From positions 124,001 through 188,000 of the forward strand of contig NZ_BMTP01000013.1 in the NCBI RefSeq assembly GCF_014649735.1: DNA of 64,000 nt. Reading direction: 5' to 3'. The notes beneath the pieces are model-generated. The model did not search any database and was not told the origin of the DNA. It saw only the letters and a program-made list of their open reading frames with translations. Position numbers and translations under genes: made by a program. Each line of letters starts with the position of its first letter. Position 1 is the stretch's first letter. Shown here in pieces: positions 15,210-23,189 of the stretch. Origin of the DNA: Streptomyces lavendofoliae. GTDB lineage: Bacteria > Actinomycetota > Actinomycetes > Streptomycetales > Streptomycetaceae.

Positions 15210-16907
15210 TCAGCGGCGTCGGCCGCGTTCTTCGGGCCTCAAGGCCACTGGTGTGGCCGGGGGGTGTGGCGTGGCGGACAGGGACGACGCCCCGTTGACG
15301 GCGCTTCGCCTGCGAGCCGCTTGAGCCCGCCGGTTCGGTTGAGCGGTGATGCGCCAGTTGAGGACCTCGGCGGGGTGCTCGGCGCTGTCGAGTTCCCGCT
15401 GGGTGCCCAGCTCGGCCAGGAGACGTCGGGGATTGTGGCCGGCGGTTTCGGCGTGGGCGAGGGTTGTGGTCAGGGCGGTCCAAGTGGGGTCGGCGAGGAT
15501 CCGGTCGGCGTGGTCGGGGAGGGCCGCACGAACGTCCTGCTCGAAGCGGCGGGCGGTCGCGGCTCGCGGTGCGCGGCGGGCCAGGCCCGCCAGGACGGGT
15601 GGGGCGGCCCGCTGGTAGCCCGCCTGGAGGTGGCGGAAGGCTTCCTCGGCCGCCGCCGCCTGCTGTTCGTGGCCGCGTTGTTCGTGCCACTTGGTGGCGG
15701 CGCGGGCCAGATGCACGGTGGCGAAGAGCAGGGCGATGGCGAGTCCGCCCGGCTCGTTGGAGGCGTAGGCGAGTTCCTTGGCGGCCTTGCGCAGGGCGGT
15801 GGCGGCTTGGTGGTCGGCGCGGGTGGCGGAGCGGCGGGCGCGGTTGAACGCCATCGCCGCTGCCTGCAGTTCTGCCCGGTGTGGGCCGGTCGTGGCGCTG
15901 GCGATGTTGTACAGGGCGTCGCCGAAGGCGGCCAGGTGGCCCTGGGCGGCGGCATCGTCATCGGAGTCGAGGACGGTGCGTGCCGTGTGTATGGCGGTGG
16001 TGGTGTGACGCCATGGGTCGGTGGGGTCCGCCGCATACCGGGGGCGGTCGGCCACCCGCTGGTCGGGGAGGCGTTCGCGTAGGCGGTTGATGGAGAAGTC
16101 GGGGGCGAGTTTCGAGCCGCCGTACCAGACGGGTTCGCCGGCCGCGTTGGTGTCGCCGGGGGCGGCGAGGCTGTAGCCGATGACGTCGCCGGTCTCGGGG
16201 CCGAGTCGTGTCTTGACCTTGATGCCGAGGGACTGCAGCACGGTGAAGTAGTCGGCTTCGTTGTGTACGGCGGCGGCGACCGCGTACGCCTGCTCGCGCA
16301 GCCACTGCCGTGCCGTGACCGTCTGGCCCTGGCGCTCGGCCTTGGCGCGTTCGGCGCCTGTGGGGGTGCGGGGTGCAGTGAGGTCGCCGGACTTCAGGCG
16401 GCGCAGGCCGAACTCGGCTTCGATCTTGCGGCACTCAGCTTGGGCCCGCTGTCCGTCGCGGTGGGGGCCCGGGCGGCGTCCGTCGGCGCGGACGGTGGTG
16501 GCCATGATGTGGATGTGGTCGTCGGCGTGGCGTACCGCGATCCACCGGCATGCCTTCTCGTCGCCTTCGGGGGCGATGCCGGTGGCGTGGACGATGCGGC
16601 GGGCGACCTCGGCCCACTCGGCGTCGGTGAGGTAGCGGTCGCCGGGCGCGGTGCGGACCGGGCAGTGCCAGACGTGCCGAGGAGGCTTCCTGCCGCCCAG
16701 CTCGCGGGTGCGCAGGTCGACATGATGGTCGAGGCGCTTGGCGAGCTGGGAGTAGGTGGCTGCCGGGTCGCGGCCCGGGTCCGGGGCGCCGGCCATGTCC
16801 CAGGCGGCGACGATGTGAGCGTCGGTGTGTTCGTCGCGGCGGCCGGGGCCGAAGAGGTAGGCGATCAGTCCGCGGGTGTCGGAGCCGGTGGAGACGTCAG
16901 GAACCAT
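15210..16907 (-). CDS. relaxase (MobA/VirD2-like)
   Basis: 565 residues. An N-terminal GLIAYLFGPGR segment precedes the histidine triad His127, His131, His133 within VRHADDHIHIM, the metal site of MOB relaxases. A catalytic tyrosine is probably among the early residues (Tyr17 or Tyr52). The C-terminal half is Ala/Arg-rich helix. It would nick DNA at oriT and stay attached to the 5' end. It overlaps the MobC-like gene by 11 bp, so the pair is co-translated. Actinomycete elements that move double-stranded DNA by TraB lack a relaxase, so this is a different transfer type. Confidence 0.88.
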   Translation of the reverse strand: MVPDVSTGSDTRGLIAYLFGPGRRDEHTDAHIVAAWDMAGAPDPGRDPAATYSQLAKRLDHHVDLRTRELGGRKPPRHVWHCPVRTAPGDRYLTDAEWAEVARRIVHATGIAPEGDEKACRWIAVRHADDHIHIMATTVRADGRRPGPHRDGQRAQAECRKIEAEFGLRRLKSGDLTAPRTPTGAERAKAERQGQTVTARQWLREQAYAVAAAVHNEADYFTVLQSLGIKVKTRLGPETGDVIGYSLAAPGDTNAAGEPVWYGGSKLAPDFSINRLRERLPDQRVADRPRYAADPTDPWRHTTTAIHTARTVLDSDDDAAAQGHLAAFGDALYNIASATTGPHRAELQAAAMAFNRARRSATRADHQAATALRKAAKELAYASNEPGGLAIALLFATVHLARAATKWHEQRGHEQQAAAAEEAFRHLQAGYQRAAPPVLAGLARRAPRAATARRFEQDVRAALPDHADRILADPTWTALTTTLAHAETAGHNPRRLLAELGTQRELDSAEHPAEVLNWRITAQPNRRAQAARRRSAVNGASSLSATPHPPATPVALRPEERGRRR

Positions 16908-17607
16908 GCGCGGTGCCTTCCGCCAGGAGCTGGTCGATCAGTCGGTAGCTGTTCTCGGCCGCTTGCTCGACGCGGTCCAGCACGGCCTCGGCGCGCTCGG
17001 GCACTGTTCCTCGGTGGATGGCTGCGGTGATCTGGTTGAGGTTGCCGCCGATGCGGTTCAGCGCGACCGTGTGTGCCTCGACGGCCTCGATCAGGGGACG
17101 GACCGGGTCGTCCTCCGGGCTGCCGACCAGTCCTGCCTTGCCCAGGGCGACGGCCAGGGCGGCGTCCCCGACGAATCCGGCGAACTTCTGACCGCGCTGA
17201 TGAGCGGCGGCGCTGATCACGCCGACCGCGGTCCGCGTGAAGCGGATGGTCTTCTCCTGGTCGCGCTTCTCCACGGTGCGCTTGCGGTTCATCAGCGCGG
17301 GCAGGGCGGGGGCGTCGAGGTCCCGCCAGGAGGGCTGCTCGACTGGCGGTTGGACATCGGTCGGCGGCTGGGGGCGAGGGGCGACGGAGTCGGGTGCGGG
17401 CGGGCAGCTGGTCTCGGCTATGCCCTCCTCCGGCTCGGGCGCCCCCTGGCGCTCGGCCTTCTCCTCCGCCACCCCTGGGGCGGGGGCAAGCGCGGACGAA
17501 GCCTCGTTAGAGGCTCGTTCGCTCCAGCTTGCTGCTGATCGGCGGGTCAGGCCGAAGAGCTTCTTTCGGCGGCGGGTGGGCGAGTTGTCGGTGCTCGTTT
17601 CGGGCAT
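16897..17607 (-). CDS. MobC-like relaxosome accessory protein
   Basis: 236 residues. A charged, Pro-rich N-terminal third is followed by a helical domain with LPALMNRKRTVEKRDQEKTI and the MobC hallmark LNRIGGNLNQITAAIHRG (about 190-207). MobC proteins bind oriT and help the relaxase open the strands. It is directly upstream of and overlapping the relaxase gene. ATG 17607 has CGGAG nine bases before it. The spacer ahead of it carries the candidate oriT. Confidence 0.85.
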   Translation of the reverse strand: MPETSTDNSPTRRRKKLFGLTRRSAASWSERASNEASSALAPAPGVAEEKAERQGAPEPEEGIAETSCPPAPDSVAPRPQPPTDVQPPVEQPSWRDLDAPALPALMNRKRTVEKRDQEKTIRFTRTAVGVISAAAHQRGQKFAGFVGDAALAVALGKAGLVGSPEDDPVRPLIEAVEAHTVALNRIGGNLNQITAAIHRGTVPERAEAVLDRVEQAAENSYRLIDQLLAEGTAHGS

Positions 17608-17787
17608 GGTGGTGCTCCGGTGATCGTGTGCGGTGGGGCTTCGTCACGTCCGTTGCATCCGTCCCGTAGCTGGTCAGGACAGGTACGGAGGCGGTCGCAG
17701 GTACGGAGTGATCCGTATCGGCAAGGAACTCCGTCCCCGCGCTGACCTGCGCGGGGACGGATGCGACGGATTGATACGGAGCTGGGG
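17608..17787. other. candidate oriT / terminator region
   Basis: This 180-bp gap lies between mobC and the ATPase gene. It holds a perfect 12-bp stem, CCGTCCCCGCGC (17731-17742) with 17749-17760, loop TGACCT, and a direct repeat AGGTACGGAG (17681-17690, 17699-17708) with a third related copy near 17773. Repeats next to a hairpin just ahead of mobC are typical of oriT. The hairpin alone could also terminate the ATPase transcript. Confidence 0.5.
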
Positions 17788-19389
17788 TCAGAGAGTGAGC
17801 CTGGGGCCGGCAGGCCCGCCGGGCGGGCTGATGGGCAGCGTCCCGGTGGGTGGGGTCGGTGGCTTGCCCTGGGCTCGACGTGCGACCACGGTCTCGCCGG
17901 CTGCGGGTGCCGGTGGGACGGGGTCGGGGCAGTAGCGGGCCCAGGCGTCGAGGAACTGGTTGCGGGCGTACGCCTTGGCCTGCCTGCCGTTCTCGAAGCG
18001 GTGGTTGGCCGGGCTGATGCCGAAGTCGCGTAGCAGGTTGGCCAGGTGGTAGGCGTTCAGGCCCTTCGTCCCGTACTCGGCCCACGGTGCCTCGGCGTCC
18101 TGGATGAGGGCGGCGAGTAGGTCCTGGCTGCGCAGTGCCTCCCTGTGGCCCTCCTGCTCGAACACGCGGCGGACGTCTCGCAGCAGCCGCGTCTTCAGCG
18201 TCGTCTGCTCGTCCTGGACCACCTCGTTGCGCGTCATCGCCAGGCAGGCGGCACGGGCCTGGGCGGGCCAGTGTCCGCCGGCCAGGTCTGCGACGATCAC
18301 CAGGGGCTCCCACGTGTCGGCGGCGCGGTCCTCGACCGGCATCTGCGGAACCAAGCCCTCTGCGGTGCTCCGCAGCGGGGCCAGCCAGGCAGTCAGCCGG
18401 TCGCGCAGCGCGTTCAGTTCCGGGACGGAGTAGCGGGAGCGGAAGGCAGCGACCTTCTCGCCGGGCTTGCGCTTCTGCATGCGGAGCACGACCGCCCGGT
18501 CCATGATCGTGTCCGGCAGGTCACCGATCCCGGCGAGCGCAGCCATGGCGAAGGTGGGGAACGCCGTCGGCTTGTGCTCCGGCCCGGAGATCCGCCAGGC
18601 GGGCCGGTTGCGCTGGTGCCCCGCGTTCAGCAGGCCCCGCAGGTCCTCCTTGTCGCCGGCCTTTGGGCCGAAGATGGTGTCGGCCTCGTCCACCAGCAGC
18701 GTCGGCGGGTTCTTGCCGATGACGCGGAACACCACCGCGGGCGACGTGTTCACCGTCATCATCGGCTGGTGCACGGTCTCGTGGAGCACGTCCAGGACGC
18801 GGGACTTGCCGCACCCCTTGGTCGGCCCCACCACCGCCAGCCGTGGCGCGTGCTGCAACGCGGGCTGTATGTGGGAGGCCGCCACCCACAGGGTGACCGC
18901 CGTCAGAGCCTCGTCGCTCGGCAGCACCACGTACCGGCCGATCGCCGCACGGAGGTCATCCAGCAGTGCGGCTCCTTCGTCGGCCGTCTCGCCGCTCGTG
19001 CCAGCGCGGTCCCCGGTCCCCGATCCACCATCGGGGACCACGGTCCCCGCAGATACGTGGGGACCGTGGTCCTCACCATGCGCTCGGGGCGCGTTGCGCT
19101 CGTCCGGGATTCGGGGACCGGGTTCGGGGACCGGCGGACCGGAAGTCTCTGTCCGGTCCCCGGCGTCCGGTTCGGCGGGACCGGTCCCCAGGGCGCTGAC
19201 CTGCGCATGTTCCGCGTTGGGGGAATTTCGCTCCCCGACCGGAACACCCGTCGAAGCAGGGGACTGTGACTCCGGTCGGTCCCCGCTTCGGTCCCCGTTG
19301 CGCCAAGGGATGCCCTGGCCGGGGACCGCGGCGGTGGGCCAGACAACCTCGGATGCGTTCGAGGTGGCGGGGGACGTAGAGTCCTCCAT
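17788..19389 (-). CDS. AAA-type ATPase, DUF3631-like, of integrative elements
   Basis: 533 residues. The first 140 are low-complexity Gly/Pro/Glu-rich. The ATPase core has Walker A GPTKGCGKS at 188-196 and Walker B LLVDEADTIF at about 231-240. Then comes the DUF3631-type region with LLNAGHQRNRPAWR and the winged part AYHLANLLRDFGISPAN near the C-terminus. Such proteins are frequent in actinobacterial integrative elements and plasmids and are thought to act on DNA, for example as a primase/helicase partner, but this is unproven. ATG 19389 has GAGGAA six bases upstream. Confidence 0.78.
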   Translation of the reverse strand: MEDSTSPATSNASEVVWPTAAVPGQGIPWRNGDRSGDRPESQSPASTGVPVGERNSPNAEHAQVSALGTGPAEPDAGDRTETSGPPVPEPGPRIPDERNAPRAHGEDHGPHVSAGTVVPDGGSGTGDRAGTSGETADEGAALLDDLRAAIGRYVVLPSDEALTAVTLWVAASHIQPALQHAPRLAVVGPTKGCGKSRVLDVLHETVHQPMMTVNTSPAVVFRVIGKNPPTLLVDEADTIFGPKAGDKEDLRGLLNAGHQRNRPAWRISGPEHKPTAFPTFAMAALAGIGDLPDTIMDRAVVLRMQKRKPGEKVAAFRSRYSVPELNALRDRLTAWLAPLRSTAEGLVPQMPVEDRAADTWEPLVIVADLAGGHWPAQARAACLAMTRNEVVQDEQTTLKTRLLRDVRRVFEQEGHREALRSQDLLAALIQDAEAPWAEYGTKGLNAYHLANLLRDFGISPANHRFENGRQAKAYARNQFLDAWARYCPDPVPPAPAAGETVVARRAQGKPPTPPTGTLPISPPGGPAGPRLTL

Positions 19390-19537
19390 AGACGTTCCTC
19401 TCAGGTGAGGGACGGGACGGGCAAGGTCCCACCGCTCACCGGTTCGTTCGTTCAGGGATGGGCGACGTGCAGGGGAATCTCCGGCCCTCGGCGTTGGCGC
19501 GCCGGGGGCCGTTGCTGTGTCCGGGGCTGCCGGCGGC

Positions 19538-19732
19538 TCATGAGGCCAGGCCCCACTCGTCTCGGCCGTCGATCAGCGTGCGCTCGTAGCGCAGCAGCTC
19601 CGCCTCGGGGTACAGCACCCGCTTGCCGACCTTGATGCCGCGCGGCCCCTTCTTGATCTGGCGCCAGTAGCGGACGGTGCTCTCGGCTGTGCGGTAGCGC
19701 TCGGCGACCTCGGCGGTGGTCAGGTATCGCAT
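19538..19732 (-). CDS. xis: excisionase-like MerR-type HTH protein
   Basis: 64 residues: RYLTTAEVAERYRTAESTVRYWRQIKKGP followed by the wing VGKRVLYPEAELLRYE. This is the usual recombination-directionality factor of actinomycete elements. The start is taken at ATG 19732, where the HTH begins; the longer frame to 19822 has no HTH sequence. It is divergent from the XRE regulator, and the 121-bp spacer with CCAAAT (19798-19803) and ATTTGG (19822-19827) may be the control point for excision. Confidence 0.82.
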   Translation of the reverse strand: MRYLTTAEVAERYRTAESTVRYWRQIKKGPRGIKVGKRVLYPEAELLRYERTLIDGRDEWGLAS

Positions 19733-19853
19733 GCATTCCCATTCGGCTAGATTGCAATTCGTTCTGCATAGAGTTGTACCTCGCGATCGGCGGTTAGCCA
19801 AATCGGGAAGCTCATGTTTCAATTTGGATAGCGATGGTCGTGATGGAGGTTCG

Positions 19854-20354
19854 ATGGCAGGCGACAGACCCGAAGGCGGCGAGGTGCCGGTGCTCTACAG
19901 CGAAGGGAACGTGGCCGCGCGCGTGGCACTGGAGCGCGAGGTCAGAGGGTGGAGCACGACCGAACTGGCTGAGCGGGTGACCAGAGCCGGCATCAAGATG
20001 AACCAGACAGCGGTCTGGCGCATCGAGAACGGCACCCCCCGCCGCCGCATCAACCTCGACGAGGCCCTCGCCTTCTCCCGCGTCTTCGAGCTCCCCCTCG
20101 AAGAACTGATGTCCCCGCCCCTGGAAGGGCTCGACATCGGCGGCCGGCGGCTCGTCCAAGAAGCCGTCGAGGCGTTCTACGAGGCCCGAGAAGCGCGCGA
20201 CCGCCTGCACCGCGCGGTGGTCGCCATCGCCGACCACATCAAGGCCCACCCGGACAGCTCGCGGGCCATCCACGAGCAGTGCCTCCGTCTCATGGGCGAC
20301 GAGCGCGACGCTCGCACCCTCAGCGGTGACATCGAGGACGGCGGCCACTACTGA
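19854..20354 (+). CDS. XRE-family regulator of the element
   Basis: 166 residues. The HTH lies at about 25-85 (WSTTELAERVTRAGIKMNQTAVWRIENG and the following LDEALAFSRVFELPLEEL). A helical tail follows and may dimerise. ATG 19854 has GGAGG at 19845-19849. It sits between xis (divergent) and int (25 bp downstream), so it probably decides between integration and excision in the manner of a KorSA- or Pra-like switch; that role is inferred from position only. Confidence 0.82.
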   Translation: MAGDRPEGGEVPVLYSEGNVAARVALEREVRGWSTTELAERVTRAGIKMNQTAVWRIENGTPRRRINLDEALAFSRVFELPLEELMSPPLEGLDIGGRRLVQEAVEAFYEAREARDRLHRAVVAIADHIKAHPDSSRAIHEQCLRLMGDERDARTLSGDIEDGGHY

Positions 20355-20378
20355 CAACCGACACGAAGGAGAAGCCAC

Positions 20379-21533
20379 TTGGCCAACATCCAGAAGCGCC
20401 CCAACGGCAAATGGCGGGCCCGCTACCGCGACCTCGACGGCAAGGAGCACGCCCGCCACTTCGAGCGGAAGCTCGACGCCCAGCGCTGGCTCGACGAGGT
20501 CACGGCCAGCATCGTCACCGGCCAGTACGTCGATCCGCGTGCCGGCCGCGTCACCTTCGAGAAGTACGCCGAGAAGTGGGAGGGCTCGCTCATCGCCAGT
20601 GAGGCGGGCGAGCGCATCACCGACAACGCGCTGCGGCTGCACCTCGTACCGGCGCTGGGTGCCCGGTCCATGGCGGCGATACGCCGCAACGACATCCAGG
20701 TGCTCTTCAAGCACCTCTCCGACCAACTCGGCCCCGGCAGCGTGCGGAACGTCTACGACGTCCTCGTGCGCGTCATGACGGCGGCCGTGGACGACAAGGT
20801 CATTGCCTCCAGTCCGTGCTGCCGGATCACCCTCCCGGCCATGCCGGATGAGGAGGTCACCCCGCCCACGGTCGAGCAGGTCGAGGCGATGGCGCGCGTG
20901 ATGCCGCCGTACATCCGCGCTGCGATCGTCACCCTTGCCGGATCAGGGCTGCGCATCGGTGAACTGCTCGGTCTGAAGGTGTCGGACGTCGACTTCAAGG
21001 CCGGCACCATCCGCGTCGAGCGGCAGCGGCTCCAGTCCGGGAAGATCGGCGCGCCGAAGACCGCGAAGTCCCGGCGTACCGTCCCGGTCGGAGAGGTCGT
21101 CACCGACGCGCTGCTCGGGCATCTCGCCGCACGCTCCTCCAAGGAGTGGCTGTTCACGATGGAGGAGGGGGAACCGCTCAACTACCGGCGGTGGAAGACC
21201 GAGTGGAATGGCGCCCGCAAGGCGCTCCAGGCGGCCGAGAACGGGGCCGCCGAGCGCGAGGGGCGTAAGCCCGTCGAGCTGCCGCACATGGTGACCCACG
21301 ACCTGCGCCACTTCTACGCCTCCGCCCTCATCGCCGGCGGAGCGAGCGTCAAGCAGGTCCAGTTGGTCCTCGGCCACGCGTCCGCCGTCATCACGCTGCG
21401 GATCTACGCGCACCTGTGGCCGGGCGAAGAAGACCGCACCCGGACCGTCATGGACGCCGTTCTCGGCGGCCTGCGGACCGGGTGCGGACAGGTAGGCGAT
21501 GAGACCCGCGAAACCGCAGGTCAAACGGCCTAG
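20379..21533 (+). CDS. int: tyrosine recombinase / integrase
   Basis: 384 residues. An N-terminal arm-binding segment (RPNGKWRARYRDLDGKEHARHF), a SAM-like core-binding domain (about 60-150) and the catalytic domain with Arg192, His307-x-x-Arg310, His333 and nucleophile Tyr343. It carries out site-specific recombination between attP on the element and attB at the end of sodN. TTG 20379 with AAGGAG at 20366-20371 is the start. The stop is only 7 bp from the sodN stop: int sits against attR as in most such elements. Confidence 0.93.
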   Translation: MANIQKRPNGKWRARYRDLDGKEHARHFERKLDAQRWLDEVTASIVTGQYVDPRAGRVTFEKYAEKWEGSLIASEAGERITDNALRLHLVPALGARSMAAIRRNDIQVLFKHLSDQLGPGSVRNVYDVLVRVMTAAVDDKVIASSPCCRITLPAMPDEEVTPPTVEQVEAMARVMPPYIRAAIVTLAGSGLRIGELLGLKVSDVDFKAGTIRVERQRLQSGKIGAPKTAKSRRTVPVGEVVTDALLGHLAARSSKEWLFTMEEGEPLNYRRWKTEWNGARKALQAAENGAAEREGRKPVELPHMVTHDLRHFYASALIAGGASVKQVQLVLGHASAVITLRIYAHLWPGEEDRTRTVMDAVLGGLRTGCGQVGDETRETAGQTA

Positions 21534-21537
21534 CCAT

Positions 21538-21559
21538 AGATCAAGCCTTCTTGGTCTCC
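21538..21559. other. attR, right attachment site within sodN
   Basis: It matches attL (6703-6724) at 21 of 22 bases; the difference is G at 21553 versus C at 6718. It covers the last codons and stop of sodN. Because the mismatch is at the third base of a Thr codon, the element restores an unchanged SodN C-terminus. Confidence 0.85.
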
Positions 21560-21936
21560 CAGAAGATCTTGTCGATCTGCGCGATGTAGTCCAGCGCCTT
21601 CTGGCCCGTCGCCGGGTCGGTGGACGCCTTGGCGGCCGAGAGGGCCTTCAGGGCGTCGTTGACCAGCTGGTGCAGCTCCGGGTACTTCTCGAAGTGCGGC
21701 GGCTTGAAGTAGTCGCTCCACAGCACCGACACGTGGTGCTTGGCGAGCTCCGCGCGCTGCTCCTTGATGACCGTGGCGCGGGCCTGGAAGTGCGGGTCGT
21801 CGTTCGCCTGCATCTTCTCCTGGGTGGCCTTGACGGACTCGGCCTCGATGCGGGCCTGGGCCGGGTCGTAGACACCGCAGGGGAGGTCGCAGTGCGCGCT
21901 GACCTTCACCTTCGGGGCAAACAGGCGGGAGAGCAT
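21541..21936 (-). CDS. sodN: nickel superoxide dismutase
   Basis: 131 residues. A 14-residue leader ending in SA is cut before the nickel hook HCDLPCGVYDP; His15, Cys16 and Cys20 become His1, Cys2 and Cys6 of the mature enzyme. The rest is the four-helix body (DNDPHF-like ANDDPHFQARATVIKEQRAELAKHHVSVLWSDYFKP). It converts superoxide to oxygen and peroxide in the cytoplasm as a hexamer. An AAGGA site lies upstream of ATG 21936. It is divergent from its protease sodX. In S. coelicolor expression rises with nickel through Nur and a small RNA from sodF; the same may hold. Its 3' end is the element's target. Confidence 0.96.
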   Translation of the reverse strand: MLSRLFAPKVKVSAHCDLPCGVYDPAQARIEAESVKATQEKMQANDDPHFQARATVIKEQRAELAKHHVSVLWSDYFKPPHFEKYPELHQLVNDALKALSAAKASTDPATGQKALDYIAQIDKIFWETKKA

Positions 21937-22131
21937 TGAGCTGTCCTTCCTCGTGATCGTCTTCTCAGGTGGGACATTACTCCGTGACGGACGGGTTTAC
22001 GCGGGTGCCCCCATGGGCTTACGACAAAAGTCCAGGGTGACCATGGGACTCGTGGAGGAAGGTCCAGGAGAGGTCCGGGAGGCCCCGGGAGGGCCCGGTG
22101 CGGGCCCGGGAGGGTTCAGGAGGTGTGCCGG

Positions 22132-22569
22132 ATGACCGAGCAGGGCGGGGAGCGCGAACGAGGGCCCAGGGTGCCGTTCGGGATCGCGGAGGTGACCGGG
22201 CCGTCGATGGTGCCCACCCTCCACCACGGCGACCAACTGCTGGTGCACTACGGGGCGCCGCTGCGGGCCGGGGACGTGGCGGTGCTGCGGCATCCGCTGC
22301 AGCAGGACCTGCTCATCGTCAAACGGCTCGTGGAGCGGCGCGACGGCGGCTGGTGGGTGCTCGGCGACAACCGGGCCGCCGAGGCCGTGGACAGCCGGGC
22401 CTTCGGCCCCGTACCGGAGGACCTGGTGCTCGGGCGGGTGCGGGCGCGGTACCGGGGGATCCGGCCCGGTCGTCAGCGGTCGGTCGGCGTGGTGCTCTCC
22501 TGGCTGGTGTCCGCGGTGCGGCCGGTGCTCGCCGACCGCTCCGTCTCCAGGCGCTTGCGGGCCCGGTAG
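22132..22569 (+). CDS. sodX: nickel-type SOD maturation protease (signal peptidase-like)
   Basis: 145 residues of S26 signal peptidase fold. The catalytic Ser25 lies in VTGPSMVPTL and Lys64 in DLLIVKRL, with the downstream VLGDNRAAEAVDSRAFGPV box. No N-terminal membrane anchor is seen, which fits a cytoplasmic enzyme that trims the SodN leader. ATG 22132 has AGGAGG at 22118-22123. It is divergent from sodN. Its last 97 bases overlap, tail to tail, the end of the CGNR regulator gene on the other strand. Confidence 0.93.
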   Translation: MTEQGGERERGPRVPFGIAEVTGPSMVPTLHHGDQLLVHYGAPLRAGDVAVLRHPLQQDLLIVKRLVERRDGGWWVLGDNRAAEAVDSRAFGPVPEDLVLGRVRARYRGIRPGRQRSVGVVLSWLVSAVRPVLADRSVSRRLRAR

Positions 22570-23105
22570 GCGGCCACGTTGGCCCGGGTCGCGCAGCGGT
22601 CGGAGCAGTACCGGCGGGACCGGTTGGTGGAGGTGTCGAGGTAGGCGTTGCGGCAGGGCGCCGCCTGGCACAGGCCGAGCCGGTCGGCGCCGAACTCGGT
22701 CAGGTGGAACGCCAGGCCCATCGCGGCGATCGCGGCGTACCCGGCGGTGGCGTTGGACGGGTGGTCCGCGAGGTGCATGTGCCAGCGCGGCCGGCCCTCG
22801 TCGTCCAGGAGTTCGTGACCGGAGATCTGCGGGCTGACCGGGAACTCCAGCAGGAGCGAGTTGAGCAGGTCCACGGCGTGCGTCTGGTCGCCCGCGTCGG
22901 CCGCGGTGAAGACCGCCCGCAGCCGGGCCCGGACCGAACGGAACCGGGTGACGTCCGCGTCGGTCGCGCGCCGCGCCATCTGCGAGGCCTCACCGCCGAA
23001 CAGGTCGCGGACCGCCTCCACGGAGGTGAGGGCGTCCTTGTTGCGCGCCGGTTCCTCGGTGTTCACCAGACGTACGGCGTAGTCCGAGTAATAGGCCAGT
23101 TCCAC
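22473..23105 (-). CDS. CGNR zinc-finger regulator (ABATE domain)
   Basis: 210 residues. The first 120 form the ABATE-type stress-related domain; the C-terminal finger is CQAAPCRNAYLD then YCSDRCATRANVAAYRARKR. The eponymous CGNR is CATR here, a frequent variant. These proteins are presumed transcription factors, but targets are unknown. GTG 23105 has AAGGA six bases upstream. It is divergent from the methyltransferase at 23190 (84-bp spacer) and overlaps sodX by 97 bp at the 3' end. Confidence 0.85.
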   Translation of the reverse strand: MELAYYSDYAVRLVNTEEPARNKDALTSVEAVRDLFGGEASQMARRATDADVTRFRSVRARLRAVFTAADAGDQTHAVDLLNSLLLEFPVSPQISGHELLDDEGRPRWHMHLADHPSNATAGYAAIAAMGLAFHLTEFGADRLGLCQAAPCRNAYLDTSTNRSRRYCSDRCATRANVAAYRARKRLETERSASTGRTADTSQESTTPTDR

Positions 23106-23189
23106 TTGTAGTCCTTACGGCGGCGGTCTAGGGTCGGGAACAGAACGAGTAACGGACAGGTCTGATACGAGGGTATTACGGAGGTCGTG

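Larger units (their letters stand above)
6703..21559. mobile_element. integrative mobilizable element inserted at the 3' end of sodN
   Basis: The bounds are the 22-bp imperfect repeat at 6703-6724 and 21538-21559 (21 of 22 bases equal). At the right end in order from attR: tyrosine integrase, XRE regulator, excisionase-like protein, DUF3631-type ATPase, MobC-like protein, relaxase. The left two thirds is cargo. No FtsK/TraB-type translocase, type IV secretion gene or replication initiator is visible, so it should need a helper element to move. Several stretches (notably 7540-9290) are clearly poorer in GC than the flanks. It is not a prophage: no structural, lysis or packaging genes are present. 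Confidence 0.85.

Noticed and set aside
6703..21559. The insertion being a prophage or a TraB-type AICE
   Set aside because: There are no capsid, tail, lysis or packaging genes, and no FtsK/TraB-like translocase or replication initiator; a relaxase and MobC are present instead.
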